This document shows, piece after piece, positions 6,286-15,337 of a stretch of DNA of 64,000 nucleotides. The position numbers and the translations under genes are program-made. Positions within the stretch are counted from its first letter, which is position 1, and every line of letters starts with the position of its first letter. This stretch comes from SpSt-398 sp041752235. Its GTDB lineage: Bacteria; Bacteroidota; Bacteroidia; Chitinophagales; Chitinophagaceae. The stretch is taken from NCBI GenBank assembly GCA_041752235.1, contig JBGSHM010000028.1, positions 1 to 64,000 on the forward strand, written 5' to 3'. The notes beneath the pieces were generated by a model, which saw only the letters and a list, made by a program, of their open reading frames with translations, did not search any database and had not been told where the DNA came from.

Positions 6286-8904
6286 ATGTTTACGAGCGCG
6301 GAAATACGTGATAAATTCCTGGATTTTTTCCGTTCCAAGGGCCATTCCATTGTCCCCTCGGCCCCCATCGTGGTCAAAAACGACCCGACCCTCATGTTTA
6401 CCAATGCGGGGATGAATCAGTTCAAAGACATTTTCCTGGGACATAAATCCCCCGTCGATACACGGGTGGCCGATACGCAGAAATGCCTGCGGGTAAGCGG
6501 CAAACACAATGACCTGGAAGAAGTGGGAGTGGATACCTATCACCATACCATGTTTGAGATGCTGGGGAACTGGAGTTTTGGCGATTATTTCAAAAAAGAA
6601 GCGATCGAATGGAGTTGGGCCCTGTTGACCGATGTGTATGGAATAGATAAAGACAAGATCTATGTGACCATCTTTGAAGGGGATGTAAAAGAGAATATTC
6701 CCAAGGATGAAGAGGCATTCACCGAATGGAAGAAATGGATCGCGGAGGACAGGATCTTATTGGGAAATAAAAAGGATAATTTCTGGGAGATGGGGGATAC
6801 GGGTCCCTGTGGCCCTTGCACCGAGATCCATGTAGACTGCCGCCCCGATGCCGAAAGAAAAAAAGTGGATGGTAAAAATCTCGTGAACAATGACCACCCG
6901 CAGGTGATCGAGATATGGAACAATGTATTCATCCAGTTCAACCGCCAGAAAGATGGCTCCCTTGAACCGCTCCCCGCCAAACATGTGGATACCGGTATGG
7001 GATTGGAGCGCCTTGTCAGGGTACTACAAGGGAAGACCTCCAACTACGATACCGATATTTTCACCGGTACCATTGCCGCAACAGAAAAGATCACCGGAAA
7101 AAAATACGATTACAGCGATACCAAAGAAGCTATCGCCTTTCGCGTGCTGGCTGATCATATCCGTGCCATCAGTTTTACCATCGCCGATGGACAACTACCA
7201 TCCAATACCGGTGCCGGGTATGTGATCCGAAGGATCCTTCGCCGCGCCGTTCGTTATTACTATTCTTACCTGGATTATAAGCAACCCCTGCTCACTCAAC
7301 TGGTACCCATACTGGCGGAGCAATTCCGTACCGTATTCCCCGAACTGCACCAGCAGGTGGATTTTGTAGCCAAAGTGGTACTGAAGGAAGAAGAAACCTT
7401 TCTCCGCACACTCGAAAAGGGTCTCAAACGAATTGATGAGATCATTGGCACGGGTGATAAAAAAGAGATCAAAGGGAAAGATGCTTTTGAATTGTATGAT
7501 ACCTACGGGTTCCCGCTTGACCTGACGCGATTGATCGCTGCAGAGAACAAGCTTCCCGTGGATGAAAAGGGCTTTGATGCCGAAATGAAACAGCAGAAGG
7601 ACCGGAGTCGTGAGAACGCGGCCGTCGATACTGGTGACTGGGTGGTGCTGGATGATTATGCCCGGCATGAATTTGTGGGATATGACTCCCTCGAGATCGA
7701 GACACGCGTGGTGAAATACCGGAAAGTGAGTGCCAAAGGAAAAGACCAGTTTCAACTGGTATTGGAAGTAACCCCGTTTTATGCCGAGAGTGGCGGACAA
7801 GTTGGGGATACAGGCACCGTACAACTCAATGGTCATACTATTCAAATCACCAATACCCGAAAAGAGAATGACCTCATCATCCATTTTGCAGATACCCTTC
7901 CGCAGGAGTTGAATGGCGAAGCCTTTGCCCGGGTAGATATAGAGCGTCGGCAGCATATTGCCCTGCACCATTCGGCTACACACCTCTTGCATGCCGCATT
8001 GCGTCAGGTGCTAGGTACACATGTCGCACAAAAGGGATCCCTGGTCAATGAAGAACATTTGCGTTTTGACTTTTCTCATTTTGCCAAAGTGACCGAGGAG
8101 GAGATCACGGCTATTGAGAAATTAGTCAATCAAAAGATCCGCGAGAATATTCCGGTCGTTATCCGGGAAATGCCCAAGGAAGAGGCCTTGAAACTTGGGG
8201 CCATGGCGCTGTTTGGCGAGAAATACGGAGATATGGTGCGGGTGGTGATCATTGATCCCACCTATTCTGTTGAACTCTGTGGAGGGACCCATGTTGGTGC
8301 CACCGGGGAACTGGGTCTGTTCAAGATCAAACTTGAAACAGCGGTGGCTGCCGGTGTTCGTCGTGTAGAAGCGGTATGTGGCCAGCAGGCAGAAGCCTAT
8401 ATGGCCGATAAATTAGAGCAACTCAAAGAAATCGGTGCTATACTTAAAAATCCCAAGGATATTAAAGCGGCCGTAGAGAACCAGGTACAGGAAATACAGG
8501 CCTTGCGCAAAAAATTGGAAGGCCTGGAGAACCGTGCCCTGGTAGGCATCCGCAATGAACTGCTTCAAAAGGACGAGATCATCAATGGCATTACCTATAT
8601 AGCCGATATCGTAGAAGTTTCGGGTGCAGACGCGCTGAAGAAACTCTGCCATGACCTGAGTAATAACCTCAAAGATTATGTCGCGGTATTGGGGGCTAAT
8701 GTAGATGGCAAACCCTATGTGGCCATCGGTATTTCCGAGACCTTGATCGCCGCTAAAGGATTGGATGCGGGCAAACTCATCAAAGAGACCATCGCCCCCC
8801 TGATCAAAGGTGGAGGCGGTGGCCAAAAGGGCCTGGCAACGGCCGGCGGATCGGATGTGGCGGGACTGGAAAAGAGCATTGACGCCATTCGGGGGCTATT
8901 ATAA
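6286..8904 (+). CDS. alaS: Alanine--tRNA ligase
   Basis: An 872 aa class II synthetase that charges tRNA-Ala. The start ATG 6286 (MFTSAEIRDKFLDFF) matches the conserved N-terminus; the longer frame upstream overlaps the M23 gene. The catalytic core is near the N-terminus (FTNAGMNQFKDIFLG, EMLGNWSFGDYFKKEA). The editing domain carries HHSATHLLHAAL and the zinc motif CGGTHV, and the C-terminal DHHA1 region ends GGGGGQKGLATAGG. All parts look intact and the length is normal. A nested AT-rich hairpin starts at its stop codon. Confidence 0.98.
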   Translation: MFTSAEIRDKFLDFFRSKGHSIVPSAPIVVKNDPTLMFTNAGMNQFKDIFLGHKSPVDTRVADTQKCLRVSGKHNDLEEVGVDTYHHTMFEMLGNWSFGDYFKKEAIEWSWALLTDVYGIDKDKIYVTIFEGDVKENIPKDEEAFTEWKKWIAEDRILLGNKKDNFWEMGDTGPCGPCTEIHVDCRPDAERKKVDGKNLVNNDHPQVIEIWNNVFIQFNRQKDGSLEPLPAKHVDTGMGLERLVRVLQGKTSNYDTDIFTGTIAATEKITGKKYDYSDTKEAIAFRVLADHIRAISFTIADGQLPSNTGAGYVIRRILRRAVRYYYSYLDYKQPLLTQLVPILAEQFRTVFPELHQQVDFVAKVVLKEEETFLRTLEKGLKRIDEIIGTGDKKEIKGKDAFELYDTYGFPLDLTRLIAAENKLPVDEKGFDAEMKQQKDRSRENAAVDTGDWVVLDDYARHEFVGYDSLEIETRVVKYRKVSAKGKDQFQLVLEVTPFYAESGGQVGDTGTVQLNGHTIQITNTRKENDLIIHFADTLPQELNGEAFARVDIERRQHIALHHSATHLLHAALRQVLGTHVAQKGSLVNEEHLRFDFSHFAKVTEEEITAIEKLVNQKIRENIPVVIREMPKEEALKLGAMALFGEKYGDMVRVVIIDPTYSVELCGGTHVGATGELGLFKIKLETAVAAGVRRVEAVCGQQAEAYMADKLEQLKEIGAILKNPKDIKAAVENQVQEIQALRKKLEGLENRALVGIRNELLQKDEIINGITYIADIVEVSGADALKKLCHDLSNNLKDYVAVLGANVDGKPYVAIGISETLIAAKGLDAGKLIKETIAPLIKGGGGGQKGLATAGGSDVAGLEKSIDAIRGLL

Positions 8905-9013
8905 ATTATTGATTATTAATTATTTATTATTAAAGCTCCCCTCGAAGGCGGGGGGTAATAATAAATGGGTAATCCCTTAAATCCGTGAAATCTGCGTAAT
9001 CCGTGCGATCACC
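8900..9013. repeat. Composite intergenic repeat: AT-rich hairpin plus ATCCGTG array
   Basis: The alaS stop runs into a TTATTGATTATTAATTA tract. ATTTATTATTA (8922-8932) pairs with TAATAATAAAT (8956-8966), enclosing an inner CTCCCC/GGGGG stem. At 8978-9013 three short copies follow with the pattern ATCCGTGAAATCTGCGTAAT, as in the family at 2974 and 33077. Two unrelated repeat families thus share one gap. Confidence 0.6.
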
Positions 9014-9075
9014 CCTCGGTCTTAAAGAAATCCTAAAATCACCCTCCGAAGATTTTCGTATTTCAGAATAAACTC

Positions 9076-9083
9076 TATATTTG
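9076..9083 (+). promoter_or_regulatory. Candidate -7 promoter box for the PDZ protein gene
   Basis: TATATTTG fits TAnnTTTG, 38 nt before ATG 9122. The predicted leader contains CTACG...CGTAG as a small hairpin. No strong -33 box was seen. Confidence 0.4.
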
Positions 9084-9121
9084 ATCTACGAAATTTAACG
9101 TAGTATAAAAACAAACGCATT

Positions 9122-10162
9122 ATGAAACAATTTTTGAAACCCGCCTCTTTGATCCTCGCCGCTCTGTTGGTGGTGGGTGTGGTAAATGCCCAGGATGATA
9201 AGGGGAAGGAAAAGAAAAAGAATAAGGAAGATGTACAACAGGTCATCATCACCAAGACCGGAGACAAAACTGAGAAGATCGTGGTGGAGATCGATGGTGA
9301 CAAAGTGACCATCAATGGGGTTGATGTAAAGGACATGAAGGATGAGGACATCAAGGTGATCACCAACAAATTCAAAGGAACGACGGGTTTATCCATTGCT
9401 TCAGGTGGAGGTGACTGGAGAATGAACTGGAATCAGAATCAACCTTTTGCCCTTTCTACTACCATGGGTAACCGCGCCATGCTGGGGGTTACCACTGAAT
9501 CAATGGATGATGGGGTAGAGATTAGGAGTGTGACCAATAATAGTGGAGCAAGTAAAGCGGGTTTGAAAGAAGGCGACATCATTCTCAAAGTAGATGATAC
9601 AAAGATCGAATCACCTGATGACCTGACCAAGGCCATTCGCAGCCATAAACCCGGTGATAAAGTAAAAGTTGCCTATAAGCGGGACAAAAAAGAACTGACC
9701 ACTACGGCCGAATTGGGTAAACTGGAAGGTGTTACCGGCGTATATAATTTTGATGCCATGATGCCTGAAATGCGTGAACTGGAAGCCCTTCGCGGTTTAG
9801 AAATTCCCCGTGGACAGGCTTATTCTATTCCCCGTGTAGACCGGTATGAAAATTTCAATTTCCCCTACTTTGATGAGGAAATGCGGTTGGGGCTTTCTGT
9901 ACAGGACACCGAAGATGGCAAAGGCGTGAAAGTATTGGAAGTAGATGAGGAAAGCAATGCGGCAAAAGCCGGGATCGCGGTGGACGATGTGATCACCGAA
10001 TTTGCCGGAAAAGCAGTGAACAGTGCCGATGAGGTGGCCAAACTCTATCGGGAGAAACTGAGAGCTAAAGAAGCCAATGTTCCAGTTAAATTATTGCGTG
10101 GTGGTAAGGAGAAGAGTGTGGAGATCAAGGTGCCGCGTAAGTTGAAAACAGCGGATCTGTAA
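9122..10162 (+). CDS. Exported protein with two PDZ domains
   Basis: A 346 aa protein with a signal peptide (ILAALLVVGVVNAQ) and a lysine/acid-rich stretch up to about residue 40. The first PDZ domain spans about residues 115-200 (AMLGVTTESMDDGVEIRSV, then SKAGLKEGDIILKVDD). The second spans about 255-340 (LGLSVQDTEDGKGVKVLEV, AAKAGIAVDDVITEFAG). No trypsin-like or other protease triad is present, so it is not a complete DegP/HtrA protease. It may be a periplasmic or surface scaffold or substrate-binding protein. It is flanked by repeats on both sides. Confidence 0.82.
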   Translation: MKQFLKPASLILAALLVVGVVNAQDDKGKEKKKNKEDVQQVIITKTGDKTEKIVVEIDGDKVTINGVDVKDMKDEDIKVITNKFKGTTGLSIASGGGDWRMNWNQNQPFALSTTMGNRAMLGVTTESMDDGVEIRSVTNNSGASKAGLKEGDIILKVDDTKIESPDDLTKAIRSHKPGDKVKVAYKRDKKELTTTAELGKLEGVTGVYNFDAMMPEMRELEALRGLEIPRGQAYSIPRVDRYENFNFPYFDEEMRLGLSVQDTEDGKGVKVLEVDEESNAAKAGIAVDDVITEFAGKAVNSADEVAKLYREKLRAKEANVPVKLLRGGKEKSVEIKVPRKLKTADL

Positions 10163-10167
10163 TATAT

Positions 10168-10247
10168 TTTACCGCAAAGGCAAGAAGGCGCAAGGTAACG
10201 CAGGGATATTCCGGCGTCACTTTGCGCCTTTGCTACTTAGCGGTTAA
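10168..10247. repeat. ACCGCA/ACCGCC-family imperfect palindrome
   Basis: Left arm TTTTACCGCAAAGGCAAGAA GGCGCAAGG; right arm TTTGCGCCTTTGCTACTTAG CGGTTAA. It starts 6 nt after the PDZ gene stop and precedes the gatB promoter box. Confidence 0.68.
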
Positions 10248-10288
10248 CCCCTGTGACCATCCTCACCCATTTCCTCGGCCCAGTTCCC

Positions 10289-10296
10289 TAATTTTG
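10289..10296 (+). promoter_or_regulatory. Candidate -7 box of a near-leaderless gatB promoter
   Basis: TAATTTTG matches TAnnTTTG only 8 nt before ATG 10305. If used, transcription would start within a few bases of the start codon, giving a leaderless or near-leaderless mRNA. A -33 box is not obvious. Confidence 0.35.
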
Positions 10297-10304
10297 CCCT
10301 TCCA

Positions 10305-11765
10305 ATGGCCGAAAATTCCACATCATACGAGATTGTAGTCGGGCTTGAAGTACATGCCCAGTTGCTGACCCAAAGCAAATTGTTTTGTGGTGACAGTACC
10401 GAGTTTGGTAATGCCCCCAATACCCAGGTTTCCCCTGTATCCCTGGCCCATCCCGGTACCCTTCCGGTCATGAACAAGGAAGCCATTGCTTTTGCCGTGA
10501 AAATGGGTCTGGCCTGTGATTGCGAGATCGAACGCTACAACTATTTTGCCCGCAAAAATTATTTCTATCCCGATCTGCCCAAAGGATACCAGGTATCCCA
10601 GCATACAACCCCCGTTTGCAAAGGAGGTCAGGTGACGGTGCAGGTAGAAGGCAAGGACGTGATGATACGTCTCAACCGGATCCACCTGGAAGAAGATGCC
10701 GGGAAGAGCCTGCATGATGTGGATGAAAATTTTACTTGTATTGATCTTAACCGCGCAGGTGTACCCCTGATCGAGATCGTAACGGAACCGGATATACGCA
10801 GCAGTGAAGAAGCCTTTGCCTATCTCACCGAGATACGCAAACGGGTACGCTATCTCGCCATCTGTGATGGCAACATGGAAGAAGGAAGCCTGCGCTGTGA
10901 TGCGAATGTCTCAGTCAGAAAGAAAGGGGAAACCCGGCTTGGTACCAAAGTGGAAGTAAAAAACCTTAATTCCATTCGCAATGTAAAAAGGGCCATTGAC
11001 CATGAAGCGCAGCGATTGATCGGGATGCTGGAGCGGGGAGAGACCATTTTGCAACAGACCCGAAGTTTTGATGCCAATAATGGCACCACTTTCGCCATTC
11101 GGGATAAGGAAGAAGCCGATGATTATCGATATTTTGCCGAACCTGACCTTACTCCCTTTGATCTAACCGAAGCGTTTTTGCAGGATATCCAAGATTCGCT
11201 GCCGGCCCTGCCCGCCCAACGAATAAAACACTATACCACCGAATTTCAATTATCCGCTTATGATGCGGGGGTATTGACTGAAGAAAAGGAAATAGCTGAG
11301 TATTTTGAAACCCTGATCACCCATACTCCTCACTTCAAAGCCGCGGCAAACTGGATGTTAGGTCCAGTGAAGAATTGGATGAACGAACACAGTGCCGGTA
11401 TCGAATCTTTTCCCCTATCACCCGGGAAACTGGCGCCATTGATCGATCTGGTACAGGAAGGGAAACTCAGTTTTACTGCCGCCAGTACCCGCTTATTTCA
11501 TTCCTTACTCCATTCACCCGATAAGGACCCGCTTTCATTGGCACAGGAATTGAACCTTTTGCAAGAGAGCAATGCCGATCAGCTTGAACCGGTGGTCGAT
11601 GAAGTATTGACCAGGATGGCCGACAAAGTAAAAGAATACCAGAAAGGGAAAAAAGGCTTGCTGGCCTTGTTTGTCGGTGAAGTCATGAAACGAACAAAGG
11701 GAAAGGCCGATCCAAAGGTGGTGAATGAGATCCTACTGAAACTACTCACAACAAAACACAAATAA
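10305..11765 (+). CDS. gatB: Asp-tRNA(Asn)/Glu-tRNA(Gln) amidotransferase subunit B
   Basis: A 486 aa subunit of GatCAB, which converts misacylated Glu-tRNA(Gln) or Asp-tRNA(Asn) to the correct amide form. The N-terminal catalytic domain has the family signature YEIVVGLEVHAQLLTQSKLF, plus FYPDLPKGYQVSQ and DDYRYFAEPDLTP. The C-terminal YqeY-like helical tail ends at KADPKVVNEILLKLL. Length is normal. Its TAA stop overlaps the ATG of the TlpA-like gene by one base, so the two are translationally coupled. gatA and gatC are not in this window. Confidence 0.97.
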   Translation: MAENSTSYEIVVGLEVHAQLLTQSKLFCGDSTEFGNAPNTQVSPVSLAHPGTLPVMNKEAIAFAVKMGLACDCEIERYNYFARKNYFYPDLPKGYQVSQHTTPVCKGGQVTVQVEGKDVMIRLNRIHLEEDAGKSLHDVDENFTCIDLNRAGVPLIEIVTEPDIRSSEEAFAYLTEIRKRVRYLAICDGNMEEGSLRCDANVSVRKKGETRLGTKVEVKNLNSIRNVKRAIDHEAQRLIGMLERGETILQQTRSFDANNGTTFAIRDKEEADDYRYFAEPDLTPFDLTEAFLQDIQDSLPALPAQRIKHYTTEFQLSAYDAGVLTEEKEIAEYFETLITHTPHFKAAANWMLGPVKNWMNEHSAGIESFPLSPGKLAPLIDLVQEGKLSFTAASTRLFHSLLHSPDKDPLSLAQELNLLQESNADQLEPVVDEVLTRMADKVKEYQKGKKGLLALFVGEVMKRTKGKADPKVVNEILLKLLTTKHK

Positions 11766-12916
11766 TGCGAAGACTACTCACGATTATTGCCCTGCTCGGA
11801 ATGCTCACGGCTTGTAAGCAAAAGACCACCCATACCTATACGGTGGAAGGGAAGATCGCCAACCTGAATGCACAGACGGTTTACCTGGATCAGATCATGT
11901 TGGAAACCGGAACAAGCAAACCCATAGATTCAGCGGAGATAAAACCCGACGGAAGTTTTATCATGATCGCCGATATAACCGGCGAAGACCTTTTTTACCT
12001 GCGTACCAATACCCAGAATTATCCATTTGGCTCCATGGTCAGTGATGGAAACAAGATCAAGATCACAGGTGACCTGGCCAAGGGGCAACAATCCCTTTTT
12101 TATGGAGGCTCCCCTGCGACGGATGCATTGAAGAATTTCTTTTTGACCAACAACACCTATTTGAGAGGATACGATAGTTTGAGCAAGGTGATGGAAACGG
12201 CGGGCCAGGCCGGCGCGGCCGATAGTGTAATGTTGGGCATCCGGTCAAACATGGATTCACTCATTAATAGTTTAAAAAAGGATGTGGATGCGCTGGTAAA
12301 GTCCAGCACGAGTCCGGTGGTACAGGTATTGGCTTTGCAGTTCAACCAGAATTTCTTTTCACCGGAAGAATATGGGGTGGTATTGAAAACCATTACCGAT
12401 AAATATCCAAAGGATCCCAATGTACTTGCTGCCAATAAGCGGTACAATGACCTGCTCGCTGCCATGAACCGGCAGAACCAGCCTAACCAGTCACAGCAAG
12501 GGGCTATGTTTACTGGCAAACCGGCACCGGAGATCTCGTTGAAGGACATGAATGGGAATGCTGTAACCCTAAGTTCTTATAAAGGAAAATATGTGTTGGT
12601 TGATTTTTGGGCCAGTTGGTGCGGGCCTTGCCGCCAGGAGAATCCCAATGTGGTAGCGGCGTACAACAAGTACAAGACAAAGAATTTTACCGTGCTGGGT
12701 GTGTCGGTGGACGAGAATCAAGGTGCCTGGAAAAAGGCGGTGGAAAAGGACAAACTAACCTGGACACAATTAATTGATGAAAAGGGAGTAGCAGCCAATA
12801 CCTATCAGGTTACCGGTATTCCCTTCAATGTATTGGTTAACCCGGAGGGCGTGGTGATCGCCGAGAACCTGCGCGGTTCGATGTTGGAGAGTAAGTTGAT
12901 CGAGGTATTGAAATAA
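11765..12916 (+). CDS. TlpA/ResA-like thiol-disulfide oxidoreductase lipoprotein with DUF4369-type N-terminus
   Basis: A 383 aa protein with lipobox LGMLTAC (Cys17), an N-terminal beta-rich DUF4369-like domain (about 22-130), a helical linker, and a C-terminal thioredoxin domain (about 245-383). The CxxC site is in DFWASWCGPCRQENP, with a cis-proline in VTGIPFNVLV. The family reduces or exchanges disulfides in exported proteins. The start overlaps the gatB stop by 1 nt. The gene ends before a strong terminator shared with the converging Sus operon. Confidence 0.9.
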   Translation: MRRLLTIIALLGMLTACKQKTTHTYTVEGKIANLNAQTVYLDQIMLETGTSKPIDSAEIKPDGSFIMIADITGEDLFYLRTNTQNYPFGSMVSDGNKIKITGDLAKGQQSLFYGGSPATDALKNFFLTNNTYLRGYDSLSKVMETAGQAGAADSVMLGIRSNMDSLINSLKKDVDALVKSSTSPVVQVLALQFNQNFFSPEEYGVVLKTITDKYPKDPNVLAANKRYNDLLAAMNRQNQPNQSQQGAMFTGKPAPEISLKDMNGNAVTLSSYKGKYVLVDFWASWCGPCRQENPNVVAAYNKYKTKNFTVLGVSVDENQGAWKKAVEKDKLTWTQLIDEKGVAANTYQVTGIPFNVLVNPEGVVIAENLRGSMLESKLIEVLK

Positions 12917-12935
12917 GAAAATAGTAGCCCAAATA

Positions 12936-12967
12936 AAAACCCCGCGCAATGTTTTGCGCGGGGTTTT
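12936..12967. terminator. Bidirectional intrinsic terminator
   Basis: A perfect 14-bp stem (AAAACCCCGCGCAA / TTGCGCGGGGTTTT) with a 4-nt loop TGTT. A- and T-runs on both sides make it usable from either strand. It separates the converging TlpA-like gene and the Sus operon. Confidence 0.92.
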
Positions 12968-12990
12968 ATTTTATGTCAGGTACCGGTTTA

Positions 12991-13863
12991 TTAACGGGCC
13001 ATATTCACTTGGTACAGGGCACCAAACCAGCCAAGACCTGTAACACCCAATTGCATTTTCAGGGCAAGGGTCTTTTGGCAATAGGAATAAGTGCTTGTTT
13101 GTCCGGCAAAAGCACGAACTGAAATATCCTGCCCGGCATAGGTTGCGCTGATAGTACCAGCGTCACCAATTCCAGATTGGGTGGGGATATTCACAACCAC
13201 AGCAGCGGGGTTGGTCCAGTCCAGGTTGACGGTGATCGGATTCCAGCCAAAATCATAGATGTTGGTGATGGTTACCGAGCCGGTAGTTGGGCCGGTGGAT
13301 GTAGCGGTGCTGATGGTGGTGGTGTAGGGGCCATAGGCGCTACCACCGAGGTCTTCTACCGTGTTGGGGTAGGAGCCTCTCATTTCGCTCAGCACGATAT
13401 CTCCTTCAAAGCAGGGTCCGCGCATGTACAGTTTTACCTGGGGGCGGATGGTTCCTGTTTTTACTTTATCGGAGGTTACGATATCCAATACCAGGGTGTC
13501 TTTACGTCCGCCAGTGTAGGCTGCGTAAATACCTTGAATAGTAAAGGAAGCGGTTGCTTGTCCGGCCGGAATGGTTACGGTAGTAGCTGAAGCGGTGTAT
13601 TGGGCGCCGGAAGCAGCTCCTGTGGGAGAGGAGATGTTGACGTTCACCACACGGTCTTCGCCGATCACGTCGGTAGAACCAACGGTAACGGTATACGCCG
13701 CCACGGTGGGGGTACCAATGATGTAGGTTTGATTGACCGCTCCTACAAAGTTCACCTGGGAATCAGGGATGACTGTTTCGTAGGGGTTCTCCTTGTTACA
13801 GCTCAGCATGGTCACTAAGCCGAGGAGGAGGATTCCCGGAAGTATTTTCATGATTTGTTTCAT
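12991..13863 (-). CDS. Sus-operon surface lipoprotein with Calx-beta-like domain
   Basis: A 290 aa protein. The start at ATG 13863 gives a signal with lipobox LVTMLSC (Cys22). Residues of about 40-150 look like a Calx-beta or BACON-type beta-sandwich (VTVGSTDVIGEDRVVNVNIS, TVTIPAGQATASFTIQG). The rest is beta-rich and ends MAR. It is the third gene of the SusC/SusD unit, 44 nt after susD. By position it resembles SusE/SusF-type ligand-binding surface lipoproteins, but it has no recognisable enzyme motif. Confidence 0.7.
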   Translation of the reverse strand: MKQIMKILPGILLLGLVTMLSCNKENPYETVIPDSQVNFVGAVNQTYIIGTPTVAAYTVTVGSTDVIGEDRVVNVNISSPTGAASGAQYTASATTVTIPAGQATASFTIQGIYAAYTGGRKDTLVLDIVTSDKVKTGTIRPQVKLYMRGPCFEGDIVLSEMRGSYPNTVEDLGGSAYGPYTTTISTATSTGPTTGSVTITNIYDFGWNPITVNLDWTNPAAVVVNIPTQSGIGDAGTISATYAGQDISVRAFAGQTSTYSYCQKTLALKMQLGVTGLGWFGALYQVNMAR

Positions 13864-13907
13864 ATTCTTCTTTTTAGTTTTTGATGAAAAGTTGAACAAC
13901 TATTGGT

Positions 13908-15317
13908 TTAGTAACCTTCGTTTTGCACCGTGTTCGGATTTGCATTGATCTCCGAGTTGGGGATCGGCATTACGAAACGGAAGTTTCCGGCGGGCAGTGT
14001 TTGCCAGTCGGGGCTAGCATCGGAAGCGTTACGGGAGACGGGTAGGTTGTTTCTTTTCAGGTCAAAAAAGCGGAATCCTTCAAAAGCCAATTCTTTAAAA
14101 CGCTCATTCAGGATAGCAGTTACAGCGTCGTTCACGGTAGTTAATGTTTCATTTACATAACCTGTGATACGGGCAGCACGAACTGCATTCAGGTCAGCCG
14201 AGGCGGCTGTGAGGTTGGGAGAGGCTTTACGGGCGTTGGCTTCAGCGCGCAGGAGGTACATTTCAGAGATACGACAAACTTTCATGTCCACCACGCGTCC
14301 ACCACGGGAAGAGTTATAGAATTTATTCAGGTAGCGGTCTCCACCGGAGGTGGTACCGATATAAGCGGTATAACGGATATCTGTGGCAGGATCATACGAT
14401 GCTGTCAGTTTATCCGAAGGAGCGATATAGATAACGCCGCCGGTTGTGGTCCACAAGCCACCGATTGCCGTGCTGGTCAGGTAACGTACACGGAAAAGGG
14501 TTTCGTTGGAATTGGCGTCGGTCCAGATTCCGGAGAAATTTGCACCACTTACCAGGGGTTTGATACCCGAGCCGATCACTTCGGTAGCGAAGGTAACCGC
14601 GTTATCATAATCTCCTTTGTAGAGAGCGATACGGGCCTGGAACGCAGCCAGGTTGATCCGGTTGATTGTGGTATCAGTGAAGGTAGCGGCAGTAACGGCA
14701 GGTAAGATCGCTTTTGCATCAGCGAGGTCTTTTTCGATCTGGGCCATTACTTCACCCATGGTATTACGGGCGGGTTTAGCCAGCGGATCAGACACAAGCA
14801 TCACGGGTACACCCAGGGGATCGGCCGGATTGTAATTCTTGGAATAAGCCTGCAACAAACCGAAATGGGCGATACCACGCAGGGCGAGCAATTGAGCCCT
14901 TACGATCTCGCGACGAGCTTCCTGTTCTGGACGAGCAGTCACCGTGCTGATATTTGGCAGCACCCGGTTGATCTGGTCGATCATGGAGTAATAAGCGTTA
15001 TAGGCAGCAGTTACAACACCACCGGTAGTGGCATCGGAACTGAACTGATAACGATACTGTAAGGCTCCCTGACCGGCATTACCGGCACCTAATTTGGCCT
15101 CATCCGAAAGCAGGGCGCTAACATACATGTCATTGGCGTAAGCCCCATAGGCGCCATAAGCACCGTTGGTACCTTGCTGTACGTGGTCAAACGTAAGGAA
15201 GGCATTGGCCTCCGCGATCAGGTCGGTCGGTTGCTGATCCAACTGCTTTTTGCAGGAGGTCAGGGCAAGAGCACCGGCGACCAGGAGGTAACTATATTTC
15301 AGATATTTCATTTTCAT
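13908..15317 (-). CDS. RagB/SusD family nutrient-binding lipoprotein
   Basis: A 469 aa surface lipoprotein that forms the lid of a SusC channel. Lipobox ALALTSC gives Cys22; the start may instead be two codons later. The N-terminal helical TPR region and the typical C-terminal block AILNERFKELAFEGFRFFDL followed by KRNNLP are intact. It is paired with the upstream SusC by a 20 nt gap. The substrate cannot be inferred, because no hydrolase or regulator lies next to it. Confidence 0.94.
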   Translation of the reverse strand: MKMKYLKYSYLLVAGALALTSCKKQLDQQPTDLIAEANAFLTFDHVQQGTNGAYGAYGAYANDMYVSALLSDEAKLGAGNAGQGALQYRYQFSSDATTGGVVTAAYNAYYSMIDQINRVLPNISTVTARPEQEARREIVRAQLLALRGIAHFGLLQAYSKNYNPADPLGVPVMLVSDPLAKPARNTMGEVMAQIEKDLADAKAILPAVTAATFTDTTINRINLAAFQARIALYKGDYDNAVTFATEVIGSGIKPLVSGANFSGIWTDANSNETLFRVRYLTSTAIGGLWTTTGGVIYIAPSDKLTASYDPATDIRYTAYIGTTSGGDRYLNKFYNSSRGGRVVDMKVCRISEMYLLRAEANARKASPNLTAASADLNAVRAARITGYVNETLTTVNDAVTAILNERFKELAFEGFRFFDLKRNNLPVSRNASDASPDWQTLPAGNFRFVMPIPNSEINANPNTVQNEGY

Positions 15318-15337
15318 ACTGTTTTAAGTGGGTATTA

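Noticed and set aside
7195..7992. A 265-codon minus-strand frame inside alaS
   Set aside because: It lies wholly opposite conserved alaS sequence and has no family resemblance.
9122..10162. DegP/HtrA protease call for the PDZ protein
   Set aside because: Two PDZ domains are clear but no His-Asp-Ser protease domain is present.
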